A DNA stretch of 54,366 nucleotides. Source: Streptomyces sp. NBRC 110028. GTDB lineage: Bacteria > Actinomycetota > Actinomycetes > Streptomycetales > Streptomycetaceae. The translations under genes and the position numbers were made by a program. The stretch lies in assembly GCF_001417735.1 (NCBI RefSeq), contig NZ_BBUZ01000051.1, forward strand, positions 1 through 54,366, given 5' to 3'. Positions 44,752 to 52,959 of the stretch are shown here, piece after piece. The notes beneath the pieces are model-generated. The model had not been told where the DNA came from. It ran no database searches and saw nothing but the letters and a program-made list of their open reading frames with translations. The first letter of the stretch is position 1, and every line of letters starts with the position of its first letter.

Positions 44752-46002
44752 ATGTCCGGTCCCGCGGCCACGGCGCCGGAGTCCGTCCGCGAACGGGACT
44801 TCCGTCTGCTGTGGGTCGGCAGCGGCATCAGCCAGTTGTGCGGGATGGCGACGGTGGTCGCTTTCCCCCTGCTCGCGGCCCGGGCCCTCGGGGCGACGGT
44901 GGGCGAGGTCGGTCTGATCACCGCGGCGGGCTATCTCCCGTGGCTCATCGTCACCCTGCCAGCCGGGGTGTACAGCACGTGGCTGAGGCCGCGCACCATG
45001 CTCCTGCTGACCGACCTCAGCCGCGCAGCGATCGTGACCATGGTGCCGGTCCTGTCCGCGCTCGGACACCTGGCGCTGTGGCATCTGTACCTGTCCAACG
45101 TCCTGGTCAGCTGTGCCACGGTGTTCTACGAGATCGTGTACCTGTCCATGCCGCCGCGGATGCTGCCGAAGGACAAGCTCGTCTACGGGAACATCCGGCT
45201 ACAGATTGCGCGCGCGGTGTCGCTGGCCTTCGGACCAACGGTGGCAGGGTTCACGGTGCAACTGCTCGGCCCCGAGCGCGCCCCCTTGGTCAACACGGCG
45301 GGATTCGTCGTGTCCGCGTCGTGCAATCTGCTCATGCGATCTCGCATCGAGTCCACCAGGTCCTCGACTCGTGCCGGTGGCATGTGGACCGAGCTCGCGG
45401 AGGCCGTCCGATTCGTTACGCGACAGCGTGTCATCCTGGCCTCGATAGCGGGCTCGGCCGTGGGAAACTGCTGTTTCGCCGCGTACGAGGCCCTCGTTGT
45501 CATTTTCCTGGCCGACGACGTCGGAATCGCCCCGGGCACCCTGGGCATGCTGCTGGGGTCGGTGGGCATCGGTGGGCTGATCGGCGCGTTCAGTGCGGGC
45601 CGCGTCAGCCGCAGCCTGGGCACCGCGCGCTCGGTCTGGATCCCGGCCACCGTCCTGGCCCCGGCGGGACTGCTTCTCCCCCTGACCCGGCCGGGCCCCG
45701 GGCTGTCCCTGTTCGTGATGGGCGCCACGCTCTTCCACGCCGGATACGCCGTATTCACCGTCGGGCAGGCCACGCTCGTACAACTGCTGACACCAGCCGA
45801 TCTGCTACAGCGGACGGTCGCCTGCGTCCGGTTCGTCAGCCGGGGCATGCTCTTCTTCGGCGGACTCGTCGGCGGCGGCCTGGGAAGCCTGTTCGGCCCG
45901 CGGCTCGGACTGGCCATCGTGATGTTCCTCTGGCTCAGCGCCCCGCTCATCACCGCGTCCTCGCGGCTGCGGCACTGGCGGGACATTCCCCCTTTGGAGT
46001 GA
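44752..46002 (+). CDS. hyg19: MFS transporter (drug efflux)
   Basis: This is a 416-aa, 12-segment major facilitator with the N-terminal RDFRLLWVGSGISQL typical of enterobactin/macrolide-type exporters; hydrophobic segments are regularly spaced. It probably exports the product or its last precursor. In the hygromycin A literature a proton-dependent transporter is linked to the final oxidation step. I prefer ATG 44752 because AGGAAAGGGG lies 10 bases upstream; GTG 44689, overlapping the previous stop, is an alternative. Confidence 0.88.
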   Translation: MSGPAATAPESVRERDFRLLWVGSGISQLCGMATVVAFPLLAARALGATVGEVGLITAAGYLPWLIVTLPAGVYSTWLRPRTMLLLTDLSRAAIVTMVPVLSALGHLALWHLYLSNVLVSCATVFYEIVYLSMPPRMLPKDKLVYGNIRLQIARAVSLAFGPTVAGFTVQLLGPERAPLVNTAGFVVSASCNLLMRSRIESTRSSTRAGGMWTELAEAVRFVTRQRVILASIAGSAVGNCCFAAYEALVVIFLADDVGIAPGTLGMLLGSVGIGGLIGAFSAGRVSRSLGTARSVWIPATVLAPAGLLLPLTRPGPGLSLFVMGATLFHAGYAVFTVGQATLVQLLTPADLLQRTVACVRFVSRGMLFFGGLVGGGLGSLFGPRLGLAIVMFLWLSAPLITASSRLRHWRDIPPLE

Positions 46003-46006
46003 CCAC

Positions 46007-47122
46007 ATGTCTGAGACGATCGATATCGTCATGACGACCATCGGTTCGGGGTCGTTCCTGGACCACTACACCGACGCCCTTGCCGAGGATGGTGCCCGGC
46101 TCGTCGTCATCCCCGACCGCAAGACGCCCAGCGCGTTCTACGACGCCTGCGAGCGGGCCCGCGCCCGGGGAGCCACGATCGTGGCGCCCGATGTGGAGGA
46201 GCAGGACCGGCTGCTGGCGAAGCTCGGGATACCTGATCTCATCCCCTGTGACTCCGACAACCGGCGCAACATCGGCTATCTGCTGTCGTACATGAACGAC
46301 AGCGCCCTGGCCGTGTCCATGGACGACGACAACCTGCCGGTCGCCAGTCCGTTCCTCGACGAACACCGGATCGTTCTCCGGGGCCCGACGCGCCACCGCG
46401 TGGTCTCGGTCGGCAACGGCTGGTTCAACGCCTGCGACCTGCTGACCGTCAGCCCCTGCCGGGTATTCCCACGGGGTTTCCCCTACGCTCCACGAGAGGC
46501 TGGCACCGAGGTCACCAGCACGGAGGAGACGGTCGATGTCCGCGTCAACGCCGGGCTGTGGCTGGACGACCCCGATGTGGACGCGGTCACCCGGCTTGCC
46601 GTCCGGCCGAGGGTCACCGCCTATGGCGGCGAGGCCGCCGTGCTGGCCGGGGACACCTGGTGCCCGGTCAACTCCCAGAACACCGCAGTGCACCACGACG
46701 CCCTGCCCGCCTACTACTTCCTGCGCATGGGCCAGTCCATCGGCGGGGCCACGGTCGAGCGCTTCGGCGACATCTTCAGCGGGTACTTCGTGGCGGCGTG
46801 CGCCAAGCATCTGGGGCATGCGGTGCGGTTCGGCGGCCCCCTGGTCAATCACGAGCGCAACGACCACGACCTGCTCAACGACCTCGCCATCGAGCTGCCG
46901 GCCATCCGCTTCATGGACGAACTCCTGGACTGGCTGCGGGAGTTCTCGATCGAGGGCAGCGACTACCGTGAGTCCTACGAATCCCTCAGCCACGGCTTGC
47001 AGGACTTCGCCGAACAGGCCCGGGGCCGCGGCTGGACCCCCGACGCACGGGCGTTCCTGCACCGCAGCGCCCACCTCATGCGCACCTGGCTGACCGCCAT
47101 CCGCCGGGTGAACGGCAGCTGA
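46007..47122 (+). CDS. hyg20: Reversibly glycosylated polypeptide-like protein (GT75; candidate GDP-fucopyranose/furanose mutase)
   Basis: The 371-aa protein resembles plant-type RGP/UDP-arabinopyranose mutase: an N-terminal GT-A-like domain, AVSMDDDNLPV (DDD nucleotide/metal motif), NAGLWLDDPDVDAVTRL, and PVNSQNTAVHHDALPAYYFL. RGPs convert a nucleotide-bound pentopyranose to the furanose. Hygromycin A needs a furanose form of a fucose-derived sugar, so this gene is the best candidate for GDP-fucopyranose to furanose contraction. It is the last gene of the operon and ends at a large hairpin. Confidence 0.75.
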   Translation: MSETIDIVMTTIGSGSFLDHYTDALAEDGARLVVIPDRKTPSAFYDACERARARGATIVAPDVEEQDRLLAKLGIPDLIPCDSDNRRNIGYLLSYMNDSALAVSMDDDNLPVASPFLDEHRIVLRGPTRHRVVSVGNGWFNACDLLTVSPCRVFPRGFPYAPREAGTEVTSTEETVDVRVNAGLWLDDPDVDAVTRLAVRPRVTAYGGEAAVLAGDTWCPVNSQNTAVHHDALPAYYFLRMGQSIGGATVERFGDIFSGYFVAACAKHLGHAVRFGGPLVNHERNDHDLLNDLAIELPAIRFMDELLDWLREFSIEGSDYRESYESLSHGLQDFAEQARGRGWTPDARAFLHRSAHLMRTWLTAIRRVNGS

Positions 47123-47123
47123 T

Positions 47124-47189
47124 GAGCGACGAGTCCGTGCGCGGGGCCCTGGTAGGGAATCCACCAGGCCCCGCCCGGACCCGTCGCTC
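47124..47189. terminator. Long bidirectional terminator hairpin
   Basis: GAGCGACgagTCCGtgcgCGGGGCCcTGGT pairs with ACCAGGCCCCGcccGGACcCGTCGCTC around a short loop. It is an extended imperfect stem exactly between the convergent hyg20 and hyg21 stops. Confidence 0.8.
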
Positions 47190-47195
47190 GGCGGA

Positions 47196-47747
47196 TCAGT
47201 CCTTCGCCAGGATGGCGTCGACCGTCTCCTCCAGGGTCATCCTGGAGCTGTCGAACCACGTCCCCTCGCCCGTGAGTTCGGTGCGCAGTGCCTCATCCAG
47301 GAAGGACCAGTCGTCCGCCAGCACCTTATCCCGTTCGGCGACCCGCCGACCGACGACCTCAGCCGACGGTGCGAGGACGATGAGGCGCAACGGCAGGTCC
47401 TTCAGGTGCTCGAGGTAGAACTCAAGGTGCGCGCGCCGGACGACGACGTCGTCGATGACCGGGACGACACCGGCGGCGTGGAAGCTGCGCGCCAGCACCG
47501 AGGCATTGCGGGCGCGCAGCAGTAGCTGACGGTCCGCCTCCAGGTCCTCCTCCGGCGAGGGCAGGTGGCCCCCCGACACGATCAGATCCTGGAGGTGGTC
47601 GCCCTCGATGTGCGCGCCGAGGGGGAACCGACGGGCCAGCTCCGCTGATACCGAACTCTTCCCGGACCCGGGTATGCCGATGACGAGAAATACGTCGGAG
47701 GCAGGTGTGGTGTCCACGACCTGGCCCTGGAACGAAGTTTCCGGCAT
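47196..47747 (-). CDS. hyg21: Small P-loop O-phosphotransferase (hygromycin A self-resistance)
   Basis: The 183-aa kinase has Walker A VIGIPGSGKSSVSAEL and IEGDHLQDLIVSGG, resembling the chloramphenicol-phosphotransferase-like kinase group. In the hygromycin A producer Hyg21 phosphorylates the drug's fucofuranose hydroxyl and protects the host. It is transcribed against the biosynthetic operon and is divergent from the acyltransferase gene. The ATG (47747) follows GAAGGAG. I saw no matching phosphatase for reactivation in the window. Confidence 0.85.
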   Translation of the reverse strand: MPETSFQGQVVDTTPASDVFLVIGIPGSGKSSVSAELARRFPLGAHIEGDHLQDLIVSGGHLPSPEEDLEADRQLLLRARNASVLARSFHAAGVVPVIDDVVVRRAHLEFYLEHLKDLPLRLIVLAPSAEVVGRRVAERDKVLADDWSFLDEALRTELTGEGTWFDSSRMTLEETVDAILAKD

Positions 47748-47876
47748 TCTTTTTCTACTCCTTCACCAATTCCCGGACAACGGTCTTGTCGAGCAACGGT
47801 CCGAAATGGCCGGCACCGCGATACTAGCAAGAACAAACACCCATCAGATCCGTTTCGATGAAAAGGGGAAGCGCAT
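47748..47876. promoter_or_regulatory. Divergent promoter region hyg21 / hyg22
   Basis: These 129 bases sit between the resistance gene and the discrete acyltransferase. They are AT-richer than the genes (CTAGCAAGAACAAACACC) and must hold two promoters. No StrR-box-like palindrome is visible here. Confidence 0.4.
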
Positions 47877-49187
47877 ATGTCAACCAACAGCGCACTGCCC
47901 TCTCCCCCACCCTGGTTGCTGGTGCTTTCCGGCACCGATCGGACAGCATTGGCGGACGCGGCGAGAAGGGCTGCGGGGTTACTCGCCCATGGTGCCCGGC
48001 CCGAATCCGTGACGCCCGAGCGGCCCGTTTCGGCGGGGGACGACATGGAACGTCTGGCGGTCACCGCCGCAGATCCGGAAGGTCTGGCCGAGGGGCTGTC
48101 CTTCTTCGCCGACGGCCTGCCCAGTCCGCGGTGGTTCTCGGGCCGGCCTGATGGCGCCGCCACCCGCACGGCCTGGTGCTTCGGCGGCCACGGCAGCCAG
48201 TGGCCGGGCATGGGGCGCGCCCTGGTGGACTGGGCTCCCCCGGCGGCGCGAGTGCTGCACGAGCTCGACGCGCTGCTGCCGGGCGGGGTCATCGAACCGC
48301 TGATGACCATGTCCGACGGTGAGACCGGCGGGCCGGAGGCGACGCAGCCGCTCATCTTCGCCGTGCAGGTCGCGACCGCCCACTGGCTGTGGTCGCTGGG
48401 CCTGCGGCCGGAGGCGGTGGTGGGGCACAGCCTCGGCGAGGTCGCTGCTGCCCATGTCGCGGGTGCCCTGTCCCTCGCCGAGGCGGCGCGGGTCGTCGCC
48501 GTACGCTCCGGCCTGCTCTCGCGGGCGGCGGGCGGCGGGGCGATGGCCACGGTGGGGCTGGACCGGCACACCGTCGAGCAGCGCTGCGCCCGGACGCCGG
48601 GGACGGTGGTGGTCGCCGCCCACACCGCGCCGAGGGAGACGGTGGTCACCGGGGAGAGCGAGGCCACGCGTGCACTGGTGGGCACGCTGGAGGCCGAGGG
48701 TGTGCGATGCAGGCTGATCCGGATCAACGCTGCGTCACACAGCCCGTTCGTCGACGACGTGCTGCCCGAGATGCGCGCCGCGCTCGCCGACTTGGCCCCC
48801 GCCACCCCGCACACCTCCTGGATCTCGACGGTCGATGCCGAGCCGGAGCCGGGCGGGCTCGGCACCTCGGACTACTGGGCGCGCAATCTGCGGCAGCCCG
48901 TACGGTTCACCCAGGCGGTGTCCGCCCTGGCGGGACGAGGCGTCCGGGCGTTCGTGGAGATCGGCCCGCACCCGGTGCTGATCCGGCCGATCCGTGACAC
49001 GCTGCGGGCCGAGGAGATCGGCGAGCCGCTCGTGGTCGCATCCGGCCACCGGGCGACCCCGGAGCCGGTCTCCCTGCTGCGCCTCCTAGGGGCCCTGCAC
49101 TGCCGGGGGCTGGAGCTCCCGGAACCGTTCGGCGGCGGCCGGGACGTGCTACGGCCGGCCCCGGAAACCACCATAGGCCGAGGATAG
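47877..49187 (+). CDS. hyg22: Discrete acyltransferase (AT), probably methylmalonyl-specific
   Basis: The 436-aa protein looks like an excised type I PKS AT with its N-terminal linker. It has GGHGSQWPGMG, the active-site VVGHSLGEVAAAH, and INAASHSPF at the specificity site. ASH there is closer to the methylmalonyl YASH than to malonyl HAFH, which fits the alpha-methyl group of the cinnamoyl unit. It would load the extender on one of the two ACPs in trans. Residue 35 is a TTA codon (47979-47981). The ATG follows AAGGGGAAG. Confidence 0.85.
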   Translation: MSTNSALPSPPPWLLVLSGTDRTALADAARRAAGLLAHGARPESVTPERPVSAGDDMERLAVTAADPEGLAEGLSFFADGLPSPRWFSGRPDGAATRTAWCFGGHGSQWPGMGRALVDWAPPAARVLHELDALLPGGVIEPLMTMSDGETGGPEATQPLIFAVQVATAHWLWSLGLRPEAVVGHSLGEVAAAHVAGALSLAEAARVVAVRSGLLSRAAGGGAMATVGLDRHTVEQRCARTPGTVVVAAHTAPRETVVTGESEATRALVGTLEAEGVRCRLIRINAASHSPFVDDVLPEMRAALADLAPATPHTSWISTVDAEPEPGGLGTSDYWARNLRQPVRFTQAVSALAGRGVRAFVEIGPHPVLIRPIRDTLRAEEIGEPLVVASGHRATPEPVSLLRLLGALHCRGLELPEPFGGGRDVLRPAPETTIGRG

Positions 49188-49196
49188 GAAGCGACC

Positions 49197-50174
49197 ATGT
49201 CCGCGCACCCCCTCCCCCTGGACCGCTCGGCCACTGTGCTGGTGGCCGGTTCGTCCGGTCTCGTGGGCTCGGCCATAGTTCGCCGTCTCCGGGCCCAGGG
49301 GTTCACTTCGGTCGCCGGGATCCACTCGGCCGACGTGGACCTCACCGACGGCCGGGCGACGCTCGACTACGTCACCTCCCTCCGGCCCGCCGTGGTGATC
49401 GACGCTGCCGCCCGAGTCGGCGGCATCGCCGCCAACGACGCGGAGCCGGTGGAGTTCCTCAACGACAACCTCCGAATTCAGACCAACCTCTTCGCCGCGG
49501 CGCACGCGGCGGGGGTGGACCGGCTGCTGTTCCTCGGTTCCTCGTGCATCTATCCCAAACACACCCCGCAGCCGATCCCGGAGTCCGCATTGCTCACCGG
49601 GGCGTTGGAGGAGACCAACGACGCCTACGCGATCGCGAAGATCGCGGGTGTGATCGCAGTGAGGTCCTACCGCAGGCAGTACGGTCGGCGATGGATCTCC
49701 GTGATGCCGACGAACGTCTACGGCCCCGGGGACAACTTCCACCCGACCCGGTCGCATGTCCTCCCCGCGCTGATCCGCCGGTTCCACGAGGCGGTCCGGT
49801 CCGGCACCGAGGAGGTCGTCGTCTGGGGCACGGGCACACCGCGGCGGGAGTTCATCCACGTCGACGATCTGGCAGCGGCATGCATGCACCTACTGGACCA
49901 CTATGACGATCTGTCGCCGGTCAACATCGGCGTGGGCGAGGACCTCACCATCGCGGACCTGGTCAAGCTCGTGGCCGATGCGGTCGGCTTCACCGGCCGA
50001 CTCACGTGGAACACCAACAGGCCCGATGGGACCCCGCGCAAGCTGCTGGACGTCTCCCGGCTGCTCGGCACCGGGTGGAGGCCGAGGATCGGGCTGCCGG
50101 AGGGGGTGCGGGCGACCGTCCAGTGGTACGCCGATACCCTGGCCGCTTCCGATGGGCGCCGGGGGGCCGGCTGA
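49197..50174 (+). CDS. hyg23: GDP-L-fucose synthase (GDP-4-keto-6-deoxymannose 3,5-epimerase/4-reductase)
   Basis: The 325-aa extended SDR has VAGSSGLVGSAIVRRL, FLGSSCIYPKHTPQPI, YAIAKIAG (YxxxK) and MPTNVYGPGDNFHP, all typical of GFS/WcaG. It completes GDP-L-fucose from the hyg5 product. It lies 9 bases after the acyltransferase with AGGA in the gap, and it converges on the MaoC-type gene. Confidence 0.92.
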   Translation: MSAHPLPLDRSATVLVAGSSGLVGSAIVRRLRAQGFTSVAGIHSADVDLTDGRATLDYVTSLRPAVVIDAAARVGGIAANDAEPVEFLNDNLRIQTNLFAAAHAAGVDRLLFLGSSCIYPKHTPQPIPESALLTGALEETNDAYAIAKIAGVIAVRSYRRQYGRRWISVMPTNVYGPGDNFHPTRSHVLPALIRRFHEAVRSGTEEVVVWGTGTPRREFIHVDDLAAACMHLLDHYDDLSPVNIGVGEDLTIADLVKLVADAVGFTGRLTWNTNRPDGTPRKLLDVSRLLGTGWRPRIGLPEGVRATVQWYADTLAASDGRRGAG

Positions 50175-50194
50175 CCCACCGTCGGCGCCCCGGA

Positions 50195-51052
50195 TCACCC
50201 CGCCGCGCCAGCGCGCCGATCGAATCTGCCGCAATCCATGACGAGCCTGCCGTTCGAGCGCACCTCGAACAGTGCCGACTCGCCGCGCTCCCAGATCCGC
50301 ACGACGAGCTCCTGACCGGGCAGCACGGGAGCGGTGAAGCCTGCGGACATGGTGCCGAACGTGGACGTCTCACCCTCGCAGAGCGCGTGCAGCAGCGCCC
50401 TACCGGCATACCCGAAGGTGCACAGCCCGTGCAGCAGAGGGCGGCCGAACCCGAGGCGCGCGGCGATCGCGGGATCGGAGTGCAGCGGGTTCAGGTCGCC
50501 GTTGAGCCGGTAGAGCAGGGCCTGGTTGGCTGCGGTGCGGTAGCCGACAGCATGGTCGGGCTCCCCCGTCGGGCGTTCCCACGGCTCCTCCTCGCCCGGA
50601 TCGCCACCGAAGCCGCCCTCACGCCTGATGGTCAGCCCGGTGCGGAGATCGGCGAGAGGCCGACCGGTGCACGCCTCCACGCAGGAGGAGTCGATGACCG
50701 CCAGCGCGCCCCGGCCCCGGTCACGCAGCGCGGTCAGGCGGGAGTTCGTGACCGCGGCGCCCGCCACCGGCAGCGGGCCGTGAAGCGTCACCGACTGGTA
50801 GGTGTGCAGCAGCTGTGACACCTCGTAGTCGCCGAAGACGGGCTCGGCCCGCCGGGACACCAGGGTGGCCGCGAACGTCGGCAGCACCGCCGGCGTCGCT
50901 CCCCCGGAGTCCTGGGTGGTGAACCGCAGCTCGCGGGTTGGGTCCTCGGCGCCCGCCCCGACGCCGATGGCGTAGAGGGCGGTGTCGAAGAAAGTCCAGT
51001 GCCGGGTCCCGGAATTCCAGGTGTGCCCGACGAGATCGTGGTAGAGCGTCAT
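50195..51052 (-). CDS. hyg24: MaoC-like double-hotdog dehydratase
   Basis: The 285-aa protein has two hotdog repeats. The second carries the hydratase-2 motif RLNGDLNPLHSDPAIAARLGF with catalytic Asp and His. The expected reaction is dehydration of the 3-hydroxy-2-methyl-3-arylpropionyl-ACP to the alpha-methylcinnamoyl-ACP. The start ATG (51052) follows GAGAGGGGG. It is divergent from the HAD gene. Confidence 0.85.
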   Translation of the reverse strand: MTLYHDLVGHTWNSGTRHWTFFDTALYAIGVGAGAEDPTRELRFTTQDSGGATPAVLPTFAATLVSRRAEPVFGDYEVSQLLHTYQSVTLHGPLPVAGAAVTNSRLTALRDRGRGALAVIDSSCVEACTGRPLADLRTGLTIRREGGFGGDPGEEEPWERPTGEPDHAVGYRTAANQALLYRLNGDLNPLHSDPAIAARLGFGRPLLHGLCTFGYAGRALLHALCEGETSTFGTMSAGFTAPVLPGQELVVRIWERGESALFEVRSNGRLVMDCGRFDRRAGAAG

Positions 51053-51164
51053 GGCATTCCCCCTCTCCGCCGCTTCCACGGCGCGAACCGAGCAGTCCGA
51101 TCCGGACCACTTCTCCCAAGACCGCGATCGCACATGTCCGATACGACCGAATCGGGGTTGAGTG
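51053..51164. promoter_or_regulatory. Divergent promoter region hyg24 / hyg25
   Basis: A gap of about 110 bases separates two divergent genes. Their promoters must lie here, but no clear boxes are visible. GGGG at 51154-51157 serves hyg25. Confidence 0.35.
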
Positions 51165-51806
51165 ATGATCAACGCGTTGCTGGTCGACGCAGGCGGCGTC
51201 CTGTTCAACAACGTCGCCGAAGAGACCTCCTTCATTCCCACGATCGCGCGCCGATACGCTGTGGACGAACGCAGACTGCTGGCCGGCCTCCTGGCGTCGG
51301 CGCACGTCTACGAGAGCGGCGCCGGCCATGTGCACGATGTCCTGCGCGCGCTCCTGGACGAGGCGGGCAGCCCGCGGACGGACGCGTTCAACGGGGACTG
51401 GGTGGACCGCCTGTACGCCGACAGTGTCCGGTGCTACGACGCCAACGTCGCGGAACTGGCCGAGTTGCGGCGCGCCCATCCGGAGCTCACCGTCGTTCTG
51501 GCCAACAACGAAGCCGAGCACTGGGACCACCTCAAGAACGCCCGGTATGGTCACTACCGGTTGTTCGGCCACCTGTGCTCCTCCTGGCGGGTCGGGCAGG
51601 TCAAACCCTCCGCCGAGTACTTCGCCGAGACACTGGACCACTGCCGGATCGAGCCGCGCGAGGCCCTGATGGTGGACGACCGGGCGGCGGTCATCACGGC
51701 AGCACACGACCTGGGCATGCGGACGCTGCACATCAGCAGTCCCACAGTGCTACGCACCCGGCTGCGGGCGACGGTCGAGAACCTCGTCCCGTCGGCGAGC
51801 GGCTGA
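51165..51806 (+). CDS. hyg25: HAD-family phosphatase (candidate inositol-phosphate phosphatase)
   Basis: This 213-aa HAD-IA hydrolase has motif I LLVDAGGVLFN, motif II VLANNEA, Lys in VKPSAEYF and motif IV MVDDRAAVITAA. The second motif I Asp is Gly (D-A-G), as in YihX-like phosphatases that remain active. No classical inositol monophosphatase is seen nearby, so this gene is the best candidate for removing phosphate from the inositol-phosphate synthase product. GTG 51162 and ATG 51165 are adjacent possible starts. It converges on the SDR gene with an 18-base gap. Confidence 0.8.
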   Translation: MINALLVDAGGVLFNNVAEETSFIPTIARRYAVDERRLLAGLLASAHVYESGAGHVHDVLRALLDEAGSPRTDAFNGDWVDRLYADSVRCYDANVAELAELRRAHPELTVVLANNEAEHWDHLKNARYGHYRLFGHLCSSWRVGQVKPSAEYFAETLDHCRIEPREALMVDDRAAVITAAHDLGMRTLHISSPTVLRTRLRATVENLVPSASG

Positions 51807-51824
51807 CCACGGGCGGTACGCAGC

Positions 51825-52640
51825 TCAGAATTCGCTGACTCCGGCGTCGACGGCCATGGCGTGCGCGGTGACGTGCCGAGATGCGTCGGAGACCAGGAAG
51901 AGCACGGCGTTGGTCACGTCCTCCGGCGTAATACCGTCCACCGGCTGCATGTTGACCAACATGCCGCGCAGCCGCGGATCGGCCATGCTCGCCTTGGCGA
52001 CCTGGGCGAGCATGGCGCGGCTGCCCATCGCGGTGTCCACACCGGTCGGATGCACACTGTTCACGCGGATGCCGAACCGCGCGAGCTCGGCGGCGAACGC
52101 CTTCGCCATCCCGCGCACCGCGAACTTGCTGGTGGTGTAGGGAATCATGAACGGCTGCACCTTCAGCCCCGCCGAGGAGCTCATCAGCACGATCGACCCG
52201 CCGCCCGCCGTCACCAGGTGCGGCGCGGTCGCCATCACCGTGTTCCAAGTACCGCGCACATTGATGTCCATCGTGTCGCGGAAGATCTCCTCGGTGACCT
52301 CGTCCCAGGCGCGGGGGATGCAGATTCCCGCGTTGGCCACCACAGCGTCCAGGCGCCCGAGAGTCTCCACGGCCCGGTCGACCTCGGCCCGCAGACCAGC
52401 GAAGTCACGGACATCTGCCACCACGGGCACAACCCTTCGCCCCTTCTTCTCCACCAGGGTGACGGTCTCTTCGAGCTCCGTCGGGGCCGAGGAGCGGTAG
52501 GCCACACCGGGCAGCGTCGCGCACAGGTCAATGGCGATCACATCGGCCCCCTCCCCCGCCATCCGCACGGCATGCTCGCGTCCCTGCCCGCGGGCGGCGC
52601 CCGTCACGAGAACGACCTTGTCCCGCATCAGTCCACTCAT
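51825..52640 (-). CDS. hyg26: SDR oxidoreductase, mycofactocin-type subfamily (final C5'' oxidation)
   Basis: This is a 271-aa classical SDR with VTGAARGQGREHAVRMA, VVANAGI, Ser in VLMSSSAGL, YTTSK, and NSVHPTGVDTAM. The extended region after the GARGQGR motif (VIAIDLCATLPGVAYRSS) is typical of the mycofactocin-associated SDR group, whose members hold NAD tightly. In hygromycin A the last step, oxidation of C-5''-dihydrohygromycin A to the 5''-ketone, has been assigned to a protein in this position. The ATG at 52640 is preceded by AGGAAAGGG. Confidence 0.85.
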   Translation of the reverse strand: MSGLMRDKVVLVTGAARGQGREHAVRMAGEGADVIAIDLCATLPGVAYRSSAPTELEETVTLVEKKGRRVVPVVADVRDFAGLRAEVDRAVETLGRLDAVVANAGICIPRAWDEVTEEIFRDTMDINVRGTWNTVMATAPHLVTAGGGSIVLMSSSAGLKVQPFMIPYTTSKFAVRGMAKAFAAELARFGIRVNSVHPTGVDTAMGSRAMLAQVAKASMADPRLRGMLVNMQPVDGITPEDVTNAVLFLVSDASRHVTAHAMAVDAGVSEF

Positions 52641-52959
52641 CGCACATGCCCTTTCCTCACGCATCAGGAATGTGACTGGAGGGGTCCTCCAGGTAGTTCG
52701 ACCCGAGCCACGGTATCGAAGCGCCTGACATTCTTCACTCCTCTCGGTGGCCACCGAAATGGTCCAAGAACAGATATTCATGCGGCGGCGAAGACGATAA
52801 AATCGAAACCGTCGGCACGGCCACCGAGGGGAATCGGAGAGGTACTGACTCCGGTTCACCGCGGTAGCGCCTTCTGGCGAGGCCGTTCCCGCTCGACCCA
52901 CCCCATCACGACGTCGTCGGCTCCATTCACGGTCATGTCGCACTGCATGAGGGGGATCG
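52641..52959. promoter_or_regulatory. Divergent promoter region SDR / DAHP synthase
   Basis: These 319 bases lie between divergent genes. GTTCGA (52696-52701) and TCGAAG (52716-52721) form a loose inverted pair 14 bases apart, which is too close for a StrR box. No gene is supported here. Confidence 0.4.

Noticed and set aside
52690..52725. Second StrR box between the SDR and DAHP synthase genes
   Set aside because: GTTCGA and TCGAAG are only 14 bases apart and the inner bases do not match; spacing is wrong for the family.
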